A DNA stretch of 64,000 nt from positions 930,001 to 994,000 of the forward strand of contig NZ_CP041046.1 in assembly GCF_006385595.1 (NCBI RefSeq), written 5' to 3'. This DNA comes from Luteibacter pinisoli (GTDB lineage Bacteria > Pseudomonadota > Gammaproteobacteria > Xanthomonadales > Rhodanobacteraceae). The notes beneath the pieces are model-generated. The model ran no database searches. It was given only the letters and a program-made list of their open reading frames with translations, and was not told the DNA's origin. The position numbers and the translations under genes are program-made. Positions within the stretch are counted from its first letter, which is position 1. Every line of letters starts with the position of its first letter. Positions 61,947 to 64,000 of the stretch are shown here, in pieces.

Positions 61947-63085
61947 CAGCCCATCTCCATATAGAAGAGGGCGGCCACGGCATCCAGGAGGATGACCACG
62001 AAGATGCACTGCACCACCGCCGAGGTGGTGTGCTCGCCGACGGACTGGGCGCTGCCGGACACCTTGAAGCCTTCCATGCAGCCGATCACCGAGATCATGA
62101 AGGCGAATACCGGCGCCTTCGCGATGCCCACCAGGAACTGACGCAGCTGCATGTCCGCCTGGAACATGGTGAGGAACATGGACGGCGACATCTTGAGTAC
62201 CGCCAGGCAGACCACGCCGCCGCCGACGATGCCGGCGATCATGGCGACGAAGGTAAGCATGGGCAGCGCGATCAGCAGGGCGAGCACGCGCGGCAGCACC
62301 AGCAGTTCGATCGGGTCCAGGCCCAGGGTACGAATGGCGTCGATTTCCTCGCGCGCCTTCATCGAACCGATCTGCGCAGTGAAGGCGCTCGCGGTGCGCC
62401 CGGCCAGGAGGATGGCGGTGAGCAGCACGCCGAACTCGCGCAGGAAGGCGAAGCCGATCAGGTCCACCGTGAAGATGCTGGCGCCGTAGGCCTCCAGGGC
62501 GGTCGAGCCCAGGAAGGCGACGACGGCGCCGACCATGAAGGAGAGCAGGGCCAGGATCGGTACGGCATCGAGCCCGGTCTGCTCCAGATGGGACACCAGC
62601 GAGGTCACGCGCCAGCGGCGGGGCACGAGCGCCGTGCTGGCGAAACCCTGCAGGGTGATGCCCATGAAGCCCAGCAGCTTGAGGGTCTGCCGCCAGAACG
62701 CCGACACGGCCCGGCCGATGCGCTCCAGCATCACGACGAAGCCGGCGTCGCGCTTGCGCGGTACGCCCTTGCAGTAGGTGTCGATTGCATCCCCTACCGT
62801 CTTCAGCAGCGCGCGGCGCGGGGCGGGCAGGGCTTCGTCCTGGGCCAGCGCCTGGGTGCGCGTGCTGCCGAGCAGCTCGGCGACCACGAACGCGCCCGAG
62901 GTATCCATCGCGGCCACGTCGTGGAGGTCGATGATGACCCCGTTGCCGACGGAACCGGCCAGCTCGTTGGCCCGGGCCTGCAAGGCCACGTAGTGGGGCA
63001 GGGTCCAGTCGCCGCGCAGGACGAGACGCTCGCCGCCCGCGTCGCGGCTGAGGGTCACGGTACCTGGCAGGGAGGAAGTGGCCAT
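61943..63085 (-). CDS. MlaE-like permease with fused N-terminal STAS domain
   Basis: A 380-residue protein. Residues about 10-100 form a STAS domain (GVIIDLHDVAAMDTSGAFVVAEL), the role played by the separate MlaB in E. coli. Residues about 120-380 are the MlaE permease, with LLTAILLAGRTASAFTAQIGSMKAREEIDA and LVLPRVLALLIALPML. The start is uncertain: ATG 63085 and ATG 63109 are both possible and neither has a clear RBS. It is the first gene of a four-gene operon and is divergent from gcvT. Confidence 0.9.
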   Translation of the reverse strand: MATSSLPGTVTLSRDAGGERLVLRGDWTLPHYVALQARANELAGSVGNGVIIDLHDVAAMDTSGAFVVAELLGSTRTQALAQDEALPAPRRALLKTVGDAIDTYCKGVPRKRDAGFVVMLERIGRAVSAFWRQTLKLLGFMGITLQGFASTALVPRRWRVTSLVSHLEQTGLDAVPILALLSFMVGAVVAFLGSTALEAYGASIFTVDLIGFAFLREFGVLLTAILLAGRTASAFTAQIGSMKAREEIDAIRTLGLDPIELLVLPRVLALLIALPMLTFVAMIAGIVGGGVVCLAVLKMSPSMFLTMFQADMQLRQFLVGIAKAPVFAFMISVIGCMEGFKVSGSAQSVGEHTTSAVVQCIFVVILLDAVAALFYMEMGW

Positions 63086-63121
63086 GGAGCGGAAGGCTAG
63101 CAGGAACATGTTGCGGCGCGC

Positions 63122-63150
63122 TTGGACTTGGCGCTCGCTGCCGGGATAAT
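63122..63150 (+). promoter_or_regulatory. Candidate sigma70 promoter of gcvT
   Basis: TTGGAC (63122-63127) and GATAAT (63145-63150) with a 17-bp spacer, 41 bp before the gcvT ATG. The leader is too short to hold a glycine riboswitch. Confidence 0.5.
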
Positions 63151-63191
63151 GACGGGCTGCCCCCATGGCCCATCCCCCGAAAGGTAAGACG

Positions 63192-64000
63192 ATGACCGAC
63201 AAGACCGAACTCAACGCCACCCACCGCGAGCTCGGTGCCCGCATGGTCGACTTCGGTGGCTGGGACATGCCCATCGCCTACGGCTCGCAGATCGAAGAGC
63301 ACCATGCGGTGCGCAACGACGCCGGCATGTTCGACGTCTCGCACATGACCGTGGTCGACCTGACCGGCCCCTCCACCCGCGAGTTCCTGCGCAAGCTGGT
63401 GGCCAACAACGTCGACAAGCTGGCCAAGCCGGGCAAGGCGCTCTACACCTGCATGCTGGACGAAACCGGCGGCGTCATCGACGACCTGATCGTCTACTTC
63501 CTGCGTGAGGATTTCTTCCGCCTGGTGGTGAACGCCGCCACCCGCGTGAAGGACCTGGCCTGGATCGAAAAGCAGGCCGCCGCCTTCGGCGTCAGCGTTC
63601 GCGAGCGCCCGGAATTCGGGATGATCGCGGTGCAGGGCCCGAACGCCCGCGAGAAGCTGATCGGCCTGCTCCCGGCGGATGTCCAGGAGAAGGCGCGCAA
63701 GCTCGGCAAGTTCGCCGCGCTGGAAACCGAAGGCCCCGATGGCATGCCGCTGTTCCTCGCCCGCACCGGCTACACCGGTGAAGACGGCTTCGAGGTGGTG
63801 GTCCCGAACACGCGCGTGGTGGAACTGTGGAAGCACCTGCACGCCGCGGGCGTCGCGCCGGCGGGCCTGGGCGCGCGTGACACCCTGCGCCTGGAAGCGG
63901 GCATGAACCTGTACGGCCAGGACATGGACGAGAGTGTGTCGCCGTGGGAAGCCGCGCTGGCCTGGACCATCTCCCTGGACGAAGGCCGCGACTTCATCGG
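63192..64000 (+). CDS. gcvT: Glycine cleavage system T protein, aminomethyltransferase (partial)
   Basis: The first 269 codons; the gene runs off the right edge. It transfers the methylene group of glycine to tetrahydrofolate. Family blocks are MVDFGGWDMPIAYGSQIEEH, AGMFDVSHMTVV, ETGGVIDDLIVYF and RTGYTGEDGFEVV, with GLGARDTLRLEAGMNLYGQD at the end of the visible part. ATG 63192 follows GGTAAGACG; the RBS is modest. It is divergent from the mla-type operon. Confidence 0.95.
   Translation, partial: MTDKTELNATHRELGARMVDFGGWDMPIAYGSQIEEHHAVRNDAGMFDVSHMTVVDLTGPSTREFLRKLVANNVDKLAKPGKALYTCMLDETGGVIDDLIVYFLREDFFRLVVNAATRVKDLAWIEKQAAAFGVSVRERPEFGMIAVQGPNAREKLIGLLPADVQEKARKLGKFAALETEGPDGMPLFLARTGYTGEDGFEVVVPNTRVVELWKHLHAAGVAPAGLGARDTLRLEAGMNLYGQDMDESVSPWEAALAWTISLDEGRDFI

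Noticed and set aside
63110..63191. Glycine riboswitch upstream of gcvT
   Set aside because: The distance from the likely promoter to the start codon is about 40 bp, far too short for a glycine aptamer.
61164..63842. An 892-codon open frame on the minus strand covering MlaF and running into gcvT antisense
   Set aside because: Only the last part is real MlaF; the rest is out of frame with MlaE and opposite to gcvT.

Overview
The window looks like the chromosome of a GC-rich gammaproteobacterium of the order Xanthomonadales, most likely Rhodanobacteraceae (Luteibacter/Dyella type). This rests on the gene content (hppD-hmgA-fahA, XanB-type ManC, PilU, STAS-MlaE) and above all on an O-antigen locus lying between a metB-like gene and etfA, which is the classic LPS locus position in Xanthomonas. 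No tRNA, rRNA, integrase, transposase or CRISPR array was seen. Species assignment is inference.

Layout. 1-2.2 kb: 2-oxoacid dehydrogenase genes (E1 alpha, E1 beta, start of E2) on the minus strand. 2.4-8.8 kb: aromatic amino acid catabolism with tryptophan 2,3-dioxygenase, a POT peptide transporter, a MarR regulator and the divergent homogentisate operon hppD-hmgA-fahA; the missing isomerase maiA sits at 25.7 kb. 8.9-17.9 kb: central carbon genes gapA, pyk, fba class I and tkt, interspersed with an S1/P1 nuclease, a TonB-C-like secreted protein and two tandem beta-barrel porins. 18-22.5 kb: an accessory block of lower GC with three paralogous secreted B-lectin proteins, an OafA-type acyltransferase with SGNH domain, and three 101-bp repeats each carrying three DnaA-box-like 9-mers. 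22.5-26.3 kb: a PIG-V-like mannosyltransferase, HAD phosphatase, pgk and maiA. 26.4-29.4 kb: pilU, two DUF4398-type envelope genes and a DUF465 gene.

29.5-58 kb is a large cell-surface polysaccharide region. A plus-strand group (CBS, glmS, phosphomannomutase, gtrA) converges on a minus-strand operon rmlB-rmlA-rmlC-rmlD-manC-acyltransferase, so dTDP-L-rhamnose and GDP-D-mannose can both be made. After metB come wzm, wzt and a 1163-residue multi-domain glycosyltransferase, then a minus-strand triad of GT2, an EmrE-like small flippase and a DUF2142 membrane protein that resembles a three-component glycan-decoration system. etfB-etfA follow, and two further glycan genes (WbsX-RgpF fusion, GT2-GT4 fusion) are wedged between etfB and etf-QO.

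58-64 kb: an amidase, a four-gene Mla-type lipid transport operon (STAS-MlaE, MlaF, MlaD, PqiC-like lipoprotein) and the start of gcvT.

The observations most worth follow-up are the B-lectin trio with its structured DnaA-box repeats, the rearranged metB/etf polysaccharide locus, and the GT2/EmrE/DUF2142 triad.
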